Shown here piece by piece: positions 1-8,909 of a stretch of DNA of 64,000 nucleotides. The stretch comes from Natronorubrum texcoconense. Lineage in GTDB: Archaea; Halobacteriota; Halobacteria; Halobacteriales; Natrialbaceae. The notes beneath the pieces were generated by a model, which was not told the origin of the DNA, ran no database searches, and worked only from the letters and a program-made list of their open reading frames with translations. The DNA lies in the NCBI RefSeq assembly GCF_900100335.1, contig NZ_FNFE01000006.1, positions 186,001 through 250,000 of the forward strand, in the 5' to 3' direction. The translations under genes were made by a program, and so were the position numbers. Every line of letters starts with the position of its first letter. Within the stretch, counting starts at the first letter, position 1.

Positions 1-1382
1 CGCCGGTGGTCGTCACCGCCGGAAACCACAGCACGGACTTCCGCCACGAGGAGCCGATCCTCTCGGGCGGGCTGGTCGAAATGGCCGAGCAATTCTGCAA
101 GTGGTCCGACGAGGTACTGGACGTCGAGGCGCTGCCGACGATGCTCCGGCGCGCGTTCCGCGTCGCGATGACGCCGCCGACCGGTCCAGTCTTCCTCGGC
201 CTCCCGCTGGACGTCATGCTGGCCGAAACTGACGCCGAGCCCGAACGACTCGGCGCGATTCCGAACGCGGGCAGCGGCGATCCAGCCCAACTCGAGCACG
301 CCGCCGACCTGCTCGTCGACGCTGACAACCCGGTGATGGTCGTCGGAGACCACATTGCGCGCTCCGGTGCGGACGCCGTCGCCGCGGCGGTCGAACTCGC
401 GGAGGCGACCGGGGCTCGCGTCCACGGCGAAATCCTCTCCTCCGAGGTGGACTTCCCGACCGACCACGACCAGTGGGTCTCCTACATCCCGCCGAACGAG
501 AACCTCGCGTCGATGCTGATGGACACCGACACGGTCGCCTTCATCGGCTGTTCGACCAACACGACGCTGACCCGCCACGAGGAAGCGCTGGTCGATCCCG
601 AAACGACCTGCATTCACGTTAGCGACGACGACTGGCAGGTCGGCAAGAACCAGCCCGCTGACGCGGCCGTCATCGGCGACCCCGGACTGATCCTCCAGGG
701 GCTCATCGAGCGCGTGCAGGGTCGGCTCTCCGAGGAAACCGTCGGGGAGCGACTCGAGAACGTCGGCGCCATCAAGGAGATGGTCGACGCGAAGATGGCC
801 GGCATGGGCGAGGGCGACGCCGAGGACGACCCGCGGGCCTCGAAGGCCGAACTCGTCGACGCGATGGAACGGGTGGCCGGAGACGCCGCGATCGTCGACG
901 AGGGCGTGACCTCGAAGTACGCCATGCTGACCCGCTGGAACCTCGCGCCCGAGCAGTACATCTCGAACAAGGGCGGCGGACTCGGCTACGGGCTCCCTGC
1001 CTCCGTGGGGGCGGCCATCGCCGAAAGCCAACGCGACGACCCGCGGGACGTCATCGGCTTCATCGGCGACGGCTCCTACCTCTACTACCCCCACTCCATC
1101 TACAGCGCGGCCCGCCACGACGTCGACCTCACGGTCGTCATCTCGGACAACCGCAACTACCGCATCCTGAAGGACAACACGCTCAAGCTGATGGGCGGCG
1201 AGGAGACCGACTACGAGTTCACCGCCATGGACTTCGATCCGGCCGTCGACCTCGTGAAGAACGCCGAGAGCCACGGCGCGCGCGCCGAACAGGTCGAGAC
1301 GCCGGACGGAATTGAAGGGGCGCTCGAGGAGGCGCTGGCCCGCGACGGGACCGACGTGCTCGACGTGTTGGTGCACGACTGA
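1..1382 (+). CDS. Thiamine-diphosphate enzyme (acetolactate synthase / benzoylformate decarboxylase type), 5' end cut off
   Basis: The reading frame is open to the left edge, so the N-terminal part of the PYR domain is outside the window; the GTG at 6 is only an internal codon. The visible 458 residues contain the end of the PYR domain (TAGNHSTDFRHEEP), a central Rossmann-like domain (about residues 95-230) and a C-terminal PP domain with the ThDP-binding signature GDGSYLYYPHSIYSAAR followed by SDNRNYRILK. ThDP enzymes of this superfamily decarboxylate or ligate 2-oxo acids. The family annotation is firm, but the substrate cannot be read from sequence; haloarchaeal copies are often loosely called acetolactate synthase or benzoylformate decarboxylase. 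It is convergent with the lipoprotein gene that follows, 48 bases away. Confidence 0.85.
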   Translation, partial: PVVVTAGNHSTDFRHEEPILSGGLVEMAEQFCKWSDEVLDVEALPTMLRRAFRVAMTPPTGPVFLGLPLDVMLAETDAEPERLGAIPNAGSGDPAQLEHAADLLVDADNPVMVVGDHIARSGADAVAAAVELAEATGARVHGEILSSEVDFPTDHDQWVSYIPPNENLASMLMDTDTVAFIGCSTNTTLTRHEEALVDPETTCIHVSDDDWQVGKNQPADAAVIGDPGLILQGLIERVQGRLSEETVGERLENVGAIKEMVDAKMAGMGEGDAEDDPRASKAELVDAMERVAGDAAIVDEGVTSKYAMLTRWNLAPEQYISNKGGGLGYGLPASVGAAIAESQRDDPRDVIGFIGDGSYLYYPHSIYSAARHDVDLTVVISDNRNYRILKDNTLKLMGGEETDYEFTAMDFDPAVDLVKNAESHGARAEQVETPDGIEGALEEALARDGTDVLDVLVHD

Positions 1383-1430
1383 GGCAGGGTCGCTCGAGGT
1401 GGTTCAGGGCCGGCGACCGTCGAATCCCAG

Positions 1431-1862
1431 TTAGCACTCGATGTTTCCCTTGCTCGATTCTAGGAACACGAACGAATCGTCACCGGTGACGAGCGCGGTC
1501 GCAGCCACCGGATCGGACCGAATGCTCGTCATGTCCATTTCGTGCCACCCTGCGCCGTTCAGTTGGAATTCGAAGGTGAACGCGCCCTCGGTCGGTTCCA
1601 CGTCGGCCGCTTCGACCGTTAGCCACTCGTGTGGCTCGAGGTCTGCTTCCTCGTCGTACAGTCGGTCGTCACCCTCGTGAAGCCGCAGTCGAACGTGGTG
1701 GGTCTCAGTCTCGTCGTCGTTGAAAACCATCGCCTGACACAGTCGGACGGAGTCCGCTGCCTCGTCGTCCGTTTCGCGGACTCGGTCGAGGCAGCTACTC
1801 GTCGTCAGGAGTACGCTGCCGGAGAGTAGTTGGAGGGCAGTTCGGCGAGTGATACGACTCAT
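1431..1862 (-). CDS. Putative Tat lipoprotein of unknown function
   Basis: 143 residues starting MSRITRRTALQLL. An RR motif, a hydrophobic stretch and a lipobox-like TTSSC (about residues 20-24) predict Tat export and lipid anchoring outside the membrane, the usual haloarchaeal route for secreted lipoproteins. I chose the internal ATG at 1862 rather than an upstream in-frame start because it puts the RR pair near the N-terminus and leaves a TATA-like box 27-34 bases upstream. The mature part is acidic and looks like a small beta-sandwich (alternating VRLRLHE / FTFEFQLN strands). I recognise no functional family. Confidence 0.7.
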   Translation of the reverse strand: MSRITRRTALQLLSGSVLLTTSSCLDRVRETDDEAADSVRLCQAMVFNDDETETHHVRLRLHEGDDRLYDEEADLEPHEWLTVEAADVEPTEGAFTFEFQLNGAGWHEMDMTSIRSDPVAATALVTGDDSFVFLESSKGNIEC

Positions 1863-1888
1863 TACTGTACGGAGTGTCACTCGGAGTG

Positions 1889-1896
1889 AATAAATT
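1889..1896 (-). promoter_or_regulatory. TATA-like box of the Tat lipoprotein gene
   Basis: On the minus strand the sequence AATTTATT lies 27-34 bases before the ATG at 1862. This is the spacing of a haloarchaeal promoter giving a leaderless or nearly leaderless transcript. Confidence 0.5.
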
Positions 1897-1951
1897 TGCT
1901 ATCGCACGATCACTTTCGCACCGAACGAGGGGCCGAACAGGCGACCACCGT

Positions 1952-2305
1952 TCAGTACTGATCCCGCACCGTGTCGATCTGACACTCTACGCAGAGATCG
2001 TCGGCGAAACAGGAGATGCTGTCGTAGGGGCAGTCGTGCTCTTCGACGTGGACGGAGAGGCTGCGCTTTTCCCGTTGCCAGACGCCCTCCCAGTCGTCGA
2101 TCTCCATCTCTGCGGAAGTGAAGACGACGGCTCCGTCTCGATCCACGATCTTCGCTACCGTAACCGAGTGCTGTCGCTCTCTGACGAGTTCGATCGCTCG
2201 CTCGTACGACGCACAGTCGATCGTCTCCGTTTCCGCGTCGTCGTCGAGGAGTCGAACCGTGATCGAGCCGTCGTACTCCTCCGTCGGCTCCAACCCGTGA
2301 GTCAC
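1952..2305 (-). CDS. Conserved haloarchaeal protein with C-terminal cysteine cluster
   Basis: 117 residues, GTG start. The N-terminal half alternates short strands (ITVRLLDDD, HSVTVAKIVDRDGAVVF). The last 30 residues carry four cysteines spaced CPYDSISCFADDLCVEC, a likely zinc or other metal site. I recall similar small haloarchaeal proteins annotated only as hypothetical, so no function is assigned. It is transcribed toward the lipoprotein gene on the same strand, 89 bases away. Confidence 0.65.
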   Translation of the reverse strand: MTHGLEPTEEYDGSITVRLLDDDAETETIDCASYERAIELVRERQHSVTVAKIVDRDGAVVFTSAEMEIDDWEGVWQREKRSLSVHVEEHDCPYDSISCFADDLCVECQIDTVRDQY

Positions 2306-2384
2306 GATAGCTACTGACTCAAGGGCCGTAAAAAAGGTAGGGTTCGAGGAGCGGCGTGTTCGGATCTCCTTCGGATCGGTTTCC

Positions 2385-3782
2385 TTAGCACTCTTCGTCC
2401 GGGAAGATCTTCCCGGGATTCAGCGTTCCCGTCGGATCCAGCGCCCGCTTGACTCGTCGCATCGCATCGACCGCACCCGCGCCGTGTTCGGCCTCGAGAT
2501 ACTCGCGCTTTCCCTGTCCGATCCCGTGCTCGCCCGTCGAGGTGCCGCCGATCGCCATCGCCCGCTCGACGATCTCCTTGTACAGTGCTTCGCCGCGCTC
2601 GAGTTGCTCGGGATCGTCCGGATCGACGAGCACGCTGTAGTGGAGGTTGCCGTCGCCCGCGTGACCGAAGCAGGGGACGAGCAGTCCGTACTCCTCCTCG
2701 AGCCGTTTGGCCTCGTGGACGATCTCCGGGTAGGCGCTGATCGGGACCGTCACGTCGCCGGGGTGGAGCGGCTGGAGGTCTGGGTCGTAGCTCTGCACGG
2801 CGTAGGCCAACTCCCGACGGGCCTGCCAGAGCGACTCCATCTCCGCGTCGTCGTCGCTCATCTCGAAGCGGGCTACGTCGTGGTCCTCGAAGATGGTCCG
2901 GCAGAGCTCTATCTCCTCCTCGACGCCGTGGTTGGCGTGGAACTCGAGGAAGACCATCGGGGCGTCCGGCAGGCCGGAGTCTAAGTATTCGTTTGCCATC
3001 CGGGCGCTCAGCCCGTCGACGAGTTCGATCCGGGCGACGTCGACGTCGGTTCGGACGGCGTCGAAGACCGCTGCGGTCGCGTCGTCGAGCGTCTCGAAGA
3101 TCGCTCGCCCGCCGCGGATCTGCTGGGGGCGGCCGGCCAGTCGGAGGGTGGCCTCGGTGACGACGGCCAGCGTGCCCTCGCTGCCGACGAGCAGTTCGGT
3201 CAGGTTGTAGCCGCTCGAGGTCTTGATCGCTCGCGAGCCCGTCCGAACGACCGTTCCGTCGGCCAACACGGCCTCGAGGCCGAGCACCCAGTCGGCGACC
3301 TCGCCGTACTTGACGGTCTGCATGCCACTGGCGTCGGTGGCGATCATGCCGCCGATCGTCGAGATGTCGCCCGAGGAGGGCAGCGGCGGAAAGAACAGTC
3401 CGTCGTCGGCGACGTACTCGTCGACCGCCGAGCCGATGATTCCGGGTCCGACGTCGATCTGGAAGTCGTCCGGCCGGTAGTCGACGACGTCGTCCATTCG
3501 GGTTAGGTCCATGCTGATCCCGCCCTGGGCCGGAACGGCGTTGCCCTCGAGCCCCGTTCCCGCCGCGTAGGGCGTGACTGGCACGCCGTGGTCGGTCGCG
3601 GCGGCGAGAACCGTCGAAACGTCCTTCGTCGTCTCCGGCCAGACGACGGCGTCCGGAAGCACGCCGCGTCCGTCCTGTTGTGCGCCCCAGTCGGCGGCGT
3701 GTGTCTCCCGGCGCCCCTCCGCGAACGATAGCTGGTCGTCCGCGAGGTCGAGGTCCTCGAGGAACGAACAGTCGTGTGTCAT
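2385..3782 (-). CDS. FAD-binding oxidoreductase, GlcD / D-lactate dehydrogenase type
   Basis: 465 residues. The N-terminal PCMH-type FAD-binding domain (about residues 40-220) includes VTPYAAGTGLEGNA and the PSSGDISTIGGMIATDASG stretch that binds the FAD pyrophosphate. A FAD-oxidase C-terminal domain follows, with the HAGDGNLHYSVL and GGTSTGEHGIGQGK motifs typical of glycolate oxidase GlcD and D-lactate dehydrogenases. It likely oxidises a 2-hydroxy acid to a 2-oxo acid, passing electrons to the membrane chain. No separate Fe-S subunit is adjacent. The ATG at 3782 is preferred because the frame upstream of it lacks homology-like sequence and the protein then begins at the usual position before the PCMH domain. 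Confidence 0.88.
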   Translation of the reverse strand: MTHDCSFLEDLDLADDQLSFAEGRRETHAADWGAQQDGRGVLPDAVVWPETTKDVSTVLAAATDHGVPVTPYAAGTGLEGNAVPAQGGISMDLTRMDDVVDYRPDDFQIDVGPGIIGSAVDEYVADDGLFFPPLPSSGDISTIGGMIATDASGMQTVKYGEVADWVLGLEAVLADGTVVRTGSRAIKTSSGYNLTELLVGSEGTLAVVTEATLRLAGRPQQIRGGRAIFETLDDATAAVFDAVRTDVDVARIELVDGLSARMANEYLDSGLPDAPMVFLEFHANHGVEEEIELCRTIFEDHDVARFEMSDDDAEMESLWQARRELAYAVQSYDPDLQPLHPGDVTVPISAYPEIVHEAKRLEEEYGLLVPCFGHAGDGNLHYSVLVDPDDPEQLERGEALYKEIVERAMAIGGTSTGEHGIGQGKREYLEAEHGAGAVDAMRRVKRALDPTGTLNPGKIFPDEEC

Positions 3783-3916
3783 ACGTGGTCGTCGTTCACG
3801 TCCCGTATCAACGTTTCCCACGTAGTTCCCTTCGATCCTCGCGCTCGGATGTTGTGGGGTCGTTCCCGTCGTTTTTTCGAGCAAGCGTCACGAGTCTCGA
3901 GTCCGTAGTCCCAATC

Positions 3917-4297
3917 GTGACTGACGATTCGCACCCAGCCCGCACAGCTAACGGGGCCGAGGACTCGCTCGAGGACCAAACCCAGCAGCTTCACCGTCAC
4001 CTCGAGCACACCGCCGAACTACCGATCGATCGAGACGCCAACCGCTGGCTCGGCGAGGCCGACGCCATCGCCCGTGACGTGGCGACGAGCGACCTCGAGC
4101 GGGAGGTCGTCGTCGAACGCGTCGAGAAGATTCAGCACCTGCTCTCGGAGGTCGACGAGACCGGCCACGTAGCGGGTGACGAGCACCTCGAGGCCCCGAC
4201 AGGGGGCCGGAGTGTGAGACGCAACTTCTGCGCCGCCCGCGACATCTACTACTGGAAGATATTCCACCCACATCGACAACCAGTGTTCAACAAATGA
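3917..4297 (+). CDS. Small conserved haloarchaeal helical protein, C-terminus possibly frameshifted
   Basis: GTG at 3917 gives VTDDSHPARTANG, then a helical segment LHRHLEHTAELPIDRDANRWLGEADAIARDV and VVERVEKIQHLLSEVDETG. From memory this resembles a small haloarchaeal family of about 100 residues with no known function. After HLEA (about position 4195) the frame continues into an arginine- and aromatic-rich tail unlike the rest (PTGGRSVRRNF onward). Skipping one C in the GGCCCCGAC run (4193-4200) would end the protein at a TGA at 4215-4217, near the expected family length. The 3' end is therefore uncertain: either a sequencing or natural frameshift, or a true extension. Confidence 0.55.
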   Translation: MTDDSHPARTANGAEDSLEDQTQQLHRHLEHTAELPIDRDANRWLGEADAIARDVATSDLEREVVVERVEKIQHLLSEVDETGHVAGDEHLEAPTGGRSVRRNFCAARDIYYWKIFHPHRQPVFNK

Positions 4298-4381
4298 TCA
4301 ACTCTCGGAAACGATGGATTTTATGATAACTGATACCGTACTGTCCGCTGATGGTAGATAGCCGAGCGATCCGACCGATCC

Positions 4382-4390
4382 GGAGGGGAG
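4382..4390 (+). promoter_or_regulatory. Shine-Dalgarno sequence GGAGGGGAG
   Basis: A strong match to the archaeal 16S 3' end sits 5-13 bases before the GTG at 4395 and settles that codon as the start. Most other genes here lack such a site, so this transcript probably has a 5' leader. Confidence 0.7.
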
Positions 4391-4394
4391 CACC

Positions 4395-5402
4395 GTGAAC
4401 GCCGATCTCGATCTGCTGGTGCAGCTCAACGACTACGAGCGACCGCAGGACGTCGCCGAGCGGGCCGTACAAGCCGAGGAGCTGGGCTTCGACCGAATTA
4501 CGGTCGGCGAAACGACGGGCTGGAACATCGTCCCGGTGCTCACGCTCGCCGCCGACCGCACCGACGAACTGGGGATCACGAACGACGTCATCTCTCCGTT
4601 CGGCCGCTCGCCCGCGATGCTCGCTCAGACCGCGCTCACGCTGCACGAGGCCTCCGAGGGCCGGTTCCGACTCGGTCTCGGGCCCAGTTCGCCCGCGATC
4701 ACCGAGCGCTGGCACGGCCTCGAGTTCGACCGCCCGCTCCGACGGACCCGCGAGACCATCGAGGTCATTCGATCGGTCTACGAGAACGGCAACCCGGCCT
4801 ACGAGGGTGATATTTTCGACATCGCCGGCCTCAACTACGAGCGCGAGGTCCCCGAAAACCCGCCGCCGATCGACCTCGGGACGCTCGGCCCGAAGGCCAC
4901 CGAAATGGCCGGCCGCTTCGGCGACGGCTGGGCGCCACAGATGTTCACGAAAGAGGGTCTCGAGGAGCGTCTCGAGGATCTCTCCCGCGGTGCCGAACTC
5001 GCCGACAAGACCGTCGACGACCTGCGCGTCGCGCCGATCGTTCGCGGTATCGCGAGCGAGGATCGCGAACTGGCACGGCGAAAGGCCCGCGGCACGATCG
5101 CGTTCATGCTGGGTGCCTACGGCCCCTACTACGGCGACTCGGTCGCCGAGCAGGGCTATCCCGAGGTCGTCGAGAACATCCGCGCGGCGTGGCAGGACCG
5201 CGATACGGAGCGAATGGCCGCCGAGTTGCCCGAGGAATTGCTCGACGAACTCGCACCCGCGGGAACGCCCGACGAGGTTCGCGAGTGGGTCGAATCGTAC
5301 GGCGAGATCGACGGCGTCGACGCCGTCCGCGTCGGCTTCGTCAACGAGACGACCGAGGACGAGAAGGTGACGACGATGGAAGCGGTCGCTGACCTGATGT
5401 AG
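4395..5402 (+). CDS. Coenzyme F420-dependent luciferase-like oxidoreductase (NP1902A type)
   Basis: 335 residues of a bacterial-luciferase-like TIM barrel: AVQAEELGFDRITVGE near the start, the SPFGRSPAMLAQTALTLHEAS segment, GRFRLGLGPSSP, and TLGPKATEMAGRFGDGWAPQ. These match the haloarchaeal F420-dependent family defined around Natronomonas NP1902A. Such enzymes use reduced F420 (or flavin) for hydride transfer to an unknown cytoplasmic substrate. The GTG start is supported by a strong ribosome-binding site. A second, different F420-type enzyme lies at 52446-53405. Confidence 0.85.
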   Translation: MNADLDLLVQLNDYERPQDVAERAVQAEELGFDRITVGETTGWNIVPVLTLAADRTDELGITNDVISPFGRSPAMLAQTALTLHEASEGRFRLGLGPSSPAITERWHGLEFDRPLRRTRETIEVIRSVYENGNPAYEGDIFDIAGLNYEREVPENPPPIDLGTLGPKATEMAGRFGDGWAPQMFTKEGLEERLEDLSRGAELADKTVDDLRVAPIVRGIASEDRELARRKARGTIAFMLGAYGPYYGDSVAEQGYPEVVENIRAAWQDRDTERMAAELPEELLDELAPAGTPDEVREWVESYGEIDGVDAVRVGFVNETTEDEKVTTMEAVADLM

Positions 5403-5492
5403 AGTCAATCGGTCGCTGCTCGAGTCGGCCGCCGAACACGCGTTCCGCTTCGGATCGGCCGGTGATCGATCGTCCGACCGCCGAGCGTTCCG

Positions 5493-5750
5493 TTACCCCT
5501 CGCCTTCGGACTGGTACGGTTCGCCGACGGCGTGCCGGGGGAGGAGGTTGAACACCTCCGTCTCGAGGTCGTCCATCGACGCGAACGTCTCGCCGCTCGA
5601 GTCGGCGACGATCTCGCCGAGGTTCTCCTCTCCGTCCGCGAGGACCAGCGTCACGTCGTCGCACTGCTCGGCGGCTTCGTCCCGTGAAATCGGATACTCG
5701 AGGTTGCCGAGCACGTTCACGAGCCCGTTGAGTTTGACATCTTGTGTCAT
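5493..5750 (-). CDS. DUF5789 family small protein
   Basis: 85 residues starting MTQDVKLNGLVNVLGNLEYPISRDEA, with VTLVLADGEENLGEIV and a C-terminal VFNLLPRHAVGEPYQSEGEG. The pattern (short helix, YPI/DEA motif, glycine-rich tail) is that of the abundant haloarchaeal DUF5789 proteins, related to bacterial DUF2795. Function is unknown. The internal ATG at 5750 gives the usual family length; nine more residues would come from an upstream ATG at 5777. Confidence 0.75.
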   Translation of the reverse strand: MTQDVKLNGLVNVLGNLEYPISRDEAAEQCDDVTLVLADGEENLGEIVADSSGETFASMDDLETEVFNLLPRHAVGEPYQSEGEG

Positions 5751-5908
5751 GGTGCCAAACACGGTTGCCGTCGGCATAGCCGTATGTATACGTCGGATCG
5801 CTGGACGGTCGTAATCGGCCGAGTGACGGCTAAAGTAACCCGTTTCTGAGAACAGATTTCGGGTCGCTGCTCGAACTCGTTACCCGGTCGCAGGCCGAAA
5901 CTGTTCGG

Positions 5909-6874
5909 TTACGGTTCGATGACGAGCTTTCCGAGGAAGCTGTCGTTCATAACGTCCTCCTGGGCCTGTGATGCTTCGTCGAGACCGTAGCTCTCCGCGA
6001 TCTCGATCTCGAGGGCGTCGGTCGCCATAAGATGCGCAACGCCCCGGAGCGGCACGCGCAGATCGGGCGTGTTGAACATACTCATGAACTGGTAGTTGAC
6101 GTCCTTCGATCGAGCCGCGCCGTCGTTCGTGAACGCGGGATCGGGGCTATTCTCGCCGATGCCGACGACGCGACAGCCGGTCGCGGCGACGTCCGCGTCG
6201 AACTGGAGGTAGTCGTCCAGCCGGTGGTCCAGAATCGCGTCGACGCCGCCGTCGCTGGCCTCGAGAACCGCGTCGGCCAGATCTTCGCGCCCGTAATCGA
6301 GGACCGTCTCGGCGCCGAGGGCTTCGAGATCGTCGTGGTACTGTTCCGATCCAGTGGTGACGACTCGAGCGCTGACCGCAGCCCCGATCTGGACGGCCGC
6401 ATGACCGACGCCGCCGGAGCCGCCGTGGACGAGACAGTGCTCGGCGGGATCGAGGTCGGCGTGGTCGATCAGCGCGCGCCAGGCCGTGACGGCGGCGACG
6501 CCGGCCGCACCCGCTTCGGTCAGATCCGCACCGTCTGGGAGGTGGACGACCCGGTCGGTGGGTACCGTCGCGTACTCCGCGTACGAACCCTGGAACCCGC
6601 CGTTGCCGATCCCGGTTCCGAAGACGCGGTCGCCTTCGGCGAAGCCCTCGACGGCCGACCCGGTCTCAGCGACGACGCCGGCGAAATCGACGCCGGGCGT
6701 GAACGGCACGCTGACCGGCTCGTAGGAGCCGTCCCGGAAGTAGGTGTCGACGGGGTTGATCCCCGCGGCGGCCACCTCGACTAGCAACTCGTCCTCGGCT
6801 GGCTCGGGTCGGTCCACGTCGTCTACCTGCAGTACGTCCGCATCACCGTGCTCGTGTAGGCGTACAGCGCGCAT
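5909..6874 (-). CDS. NADPH:quinone reductase-like zinc-independent MDR oxidoreductase
   Basis: 321 residues starting MRAVRLHEHGDADVL. It has a GroES-like N-terminal domain with AAGINPVDTYFRDG and TPGVDFAGVVAETG, then a Rossmann domain with CLVHGGSGGVGHAAVQIG. The catalytic and structural zinc cysteines of classic alcohol dehydrogenases are absent, which fits the quinone-oxidoreductase/zeta-crystallin branch. It likely reduces quinones or enones with NADPH in the cytoplasm. It stands alone between intergenic spaces of 158 and 140 bases. Confidence 0.85.
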   Translation of the reverse strand: MRAVRLHEHGDADVLQVDDVDRPEPAEDELLVEVAAAGINPVDTYFRDGSYEPVSVPFTPGVDFAGVVAETGSAVEGFAEGDRVFGTGIGNGGFQGSYAEYATVPTDRVVHLPDGADLTEAGAAGVAAVTAWRALIDHADLDPAEHCLVHGGSGGVGHAAVQIGAAVSARVVTTGSEQYHDDLEALGAETVLDYGREDLADAVLEASDGGVDAILDHRLDDYLQFDADVAATGCRVVGIGENSPDPAFTNDGAARSKDVNYQFMSMFNTPDLRVPLRGVAHLMATDALEIEIAESYGLDEASQAQEDVMNDSFLGKLVIEP

Positions 6875-7014
6875 GATACTCGAGCACACGCCGTAGAGCC
6901 GTATAAGGGTACAGTTCTCGGCTGATCGGGAGCGGATACGATCTCGAGGCCGTTTGAGAGACGATCCTCGAGGCGTTCTCGAGTCAACAGAGCTGGGCCA
7001 GCCTCCTGACCGAC

Positions 7015-7500
7015 TCAGTCGTCGGCCGGGAGCGGTCCCATAAACGCGAAGCCGTGTTCCTCGCCGACGGCGAACAGCGCCTCGAGGTCGGCGTCGGTTA
7101 CCTCGCGAGGTTCCGGTAGTGTCCGCGTTTGGGTCGGCTCACCGACCGCGCGGAAGAAGTCCTCCGTTCCGGCGGGCGTGAGCGCGACGAGTACGCGAAC
7201 CGGTTCGTCCCCCTCGACGCGGAACCCGTGCGGACGACCTCCCGCGACGTAGCCGGTCATTTGGGGCTCGAGGGTGTGGTTCTCGCCGTCGATGTGGAGG
7301 GCCATCGATCCCTCGAGGACGTGAAACACCTCGCTCGGAGCGTGCGTGTGAAGCCCGTTTTCGAACTCCGGCGGCGCGAGCATGTCGACGACGGTGAACT
7401 CGCCGTCCGTGTCGTCACCGTCGGCCGTGATGGTCATCGTCGAGCCGAGCACGTGGAGGTGTTCGCCGTCCGATCGCGGTGTGAGTTGTTTTCCTGCCAT
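7015..7500 (-). CDS. Cupin-domain protein
   Basis: 161 residues starting MAGKQLTPRSDGE. The cupin motif 1 signature is visible as GLHTHAPSEVFHVLEGSMAL, with two histidines and a glutamate as likely metal ligands, followed by motif 2 around YVAGGRPHGFRVEGDEP. Proteins like this are monomeric or dimeric beta-barrels; roles range from dioxygenases to small-molecule binding, and the sequence does not decide. A GTG three codons upstream is an alternative start. It is divergent from nothing and lies 128 bases after the aminotransferase stop on the same strand. Confidence 0.75.
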   Translation of the reverse strand: MAGKQLTPRSDGEHLHVLGSTMTITADGDDTDGEFTVVDMLAPPEFENGLHTHAPSEVFHVLEGSMALHIDGENHTLEPQMTGYVAGGRPHGFRVEGDEPVRVLVALTPAGTEDFFRAVGEPTQTRTLPEPREVTDADLEALFAVGEEHGFAFMGPLPADD

Positions 7501-7637
7501 TGCTATCACCGACCGTACAGACGCTCTGGTCGGAGATAAAGCGATTCTAGCGATTTCGAAGACGATTCCGGTGACTGTCGGATCGGCGTCTCGGCAGTTC
7601 GGCTGATGTCTCGGCCGCTTCGATGGATGTCAAACCG

Positions 7638-8759
7638 CTATCGTACTGCTCGCGTCGCGTCGTTGATAATCTCGAGAGCCTCCTTCAACTCCTCCATCGC
7701 CGTCGCGTACGAGAGTCGCGCGTAGCCCTCCCCGTTCGCACCGAAGGCGTCGCCGGGGACGACGATCACGCCGCGATCCAGCACCTCGTCACACCAGCCC
7801 GCTGGTACCTTCGGCATGACGTAAAACGCGCCCTCGGGTTTGGGAACCTCGAGACCGGCGTCCGCGAGTCCGTCGAGGACGACGTCGCGGCGCTCCTCGA
7901 ACGCCTCGACCATCTCCGCGACGGGCTCCTGTGGACCGGTCAGCGCGGCCTCGGCGGCGTACTGTGCGGGTGCGGAGGCACAGGCCTGGCCGTACTGATG
8001 GACGCGCAGCATGCGCTCGATGCGGCGATTGGAGCCCGTGACCCAGCCGAGTCGCCAGCCGGTCATCGAGTAGGTCTTCGAGCAGGCGCTGACGACGACC
8101 ACGTTGTCGGTCTCGGCGAACTCGAGCGGCGATCGGTGCTCGCCCTCGAAGACGATGTGTTCGTACACCTCGTCGGAGACGCAGAGCACGTCGTGTTCGT
8201 CGGCGATACGGGCGAACTCGCGCATGTCGGCCTCGCTCTGGACGGCGCCGGTCGGGTTGGCTGGGCTGTTGACGACGAAGACGGCAGTGTCGTCGGTGAT
8301 GGCTTCCTCGACGGTCGCCGGATCGAGCGTGAGATCCTCGCGGAGGCCGACGGGCTTCGGCGTGCCGTCTGCGATGTGAGTCAGCGCGTCGTAGGAGACG
8401 AAGCCCGGATCCGGGAAGATCACTTCCTCGCCCGGATCGACGTGGGCCTGCAGGACGAGGTGGAGGGCCTCGCTGCCGCCGGACGTGGCGATGACGTGCT
8501 CGGGGTCGACCGCGAGGTCGTAGTCGCGGTCGTACTTCGCCGCGATCGCCTCGCGCAGCGTCAGCGTTCCCTTGTTCGACGTGTAAGCGTCGGTCTGGCC
8601 GGCCTCGATCGCCTCGATCGCGCCCCGGCGGGCGTGGGCGGGCGTCGGAAAGTCCGGCTGGCCGATTCCGAGGTTGATCGCGTCGTCACCGGCGGCCTCG
8701 AACACTTCACGAATGCCGCTGATCGACACCTGCTCGACTCGTCGTGCGAACTCGGTCAT
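7638..8759 (-). CDS. Pyridoxal-phosphate aminotransferase, class I/II (aspartate aminotransferase-like)
   Basis: 373 residues starting MTEFARRVEQVSISGIREV. The fold-type I signature is clear: INLGIGQPDFPTP near the N-terminus, VVNSPANPTGAV, the DEVYEHIVF aspartate region and the PLP-binding lysine in VVSACSKTYSMTGWRLGW. It is a cytoplasmic aminotransferase of aspartate, alanine or aromatic amino acids; specificity is not decided here. The ATG at 8759 has a TATA-like AGTTATC about 25 bases upstream, and longer frames to 8816 are not needed. Confidence 0.88.
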   Translation of the reverse strand: MTEFARRVEQVSISGIREVFEAAGDDAINLGIGQPDFPTPAHARRGAIEAIEAGQTDAYTSNKGTLTLREAIAAKYDRDYDLAVDPEHVIATSGGSEALHLVLQAHVDPGEEVIFPDPGFVSYDALTHIADGTPKPVGLREDLTLDPATVEEAITDDTAVFVVNSPANPTGAVQSEADMREFARIADEHDVLCVSDEVYEHIVFEGEHRSPLEFAETDNVVVVSACSKTYSMTGWRLGWVTGSNRRIERMLRVHQYGQACASAPAQYAAEAALTGPQEPVAEMVEAFEERRDVVLDGLADAGLEVPKPEGAFYVMPKVPAGWCDEVLDRGVIVVPGDAFGANGEGYARLSYATAMEELKEALEIINDATRAVR

Positions 8760-8878
8760 GCCTAAAGGCTGGTGCGGATCCCGATAACTCTTGATGTGTC
8801 CGGGACGCCGCTGCAACGATCGATTCGAAAGCCTCTATCTCGTTACAATCTTGTCTACATGAGTAACTGTTCCACAAC

Positions 8879-8888
8879 AAATATACGG
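8879..8888 (+). promoter_or_regulatory. TATA-like box of the DUF6517 gene
   Basis: AAATATACGG lies 22-31 bases before the ATG at 8910, consistent with a leaderless transcript. The 150-base space to 8759 also holds the divergent aminotransferase promoter. Confidence 0.5.
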
Positions 8889-8909
8889 TTTCTGCCGAAT
8901 ACACCGCTA

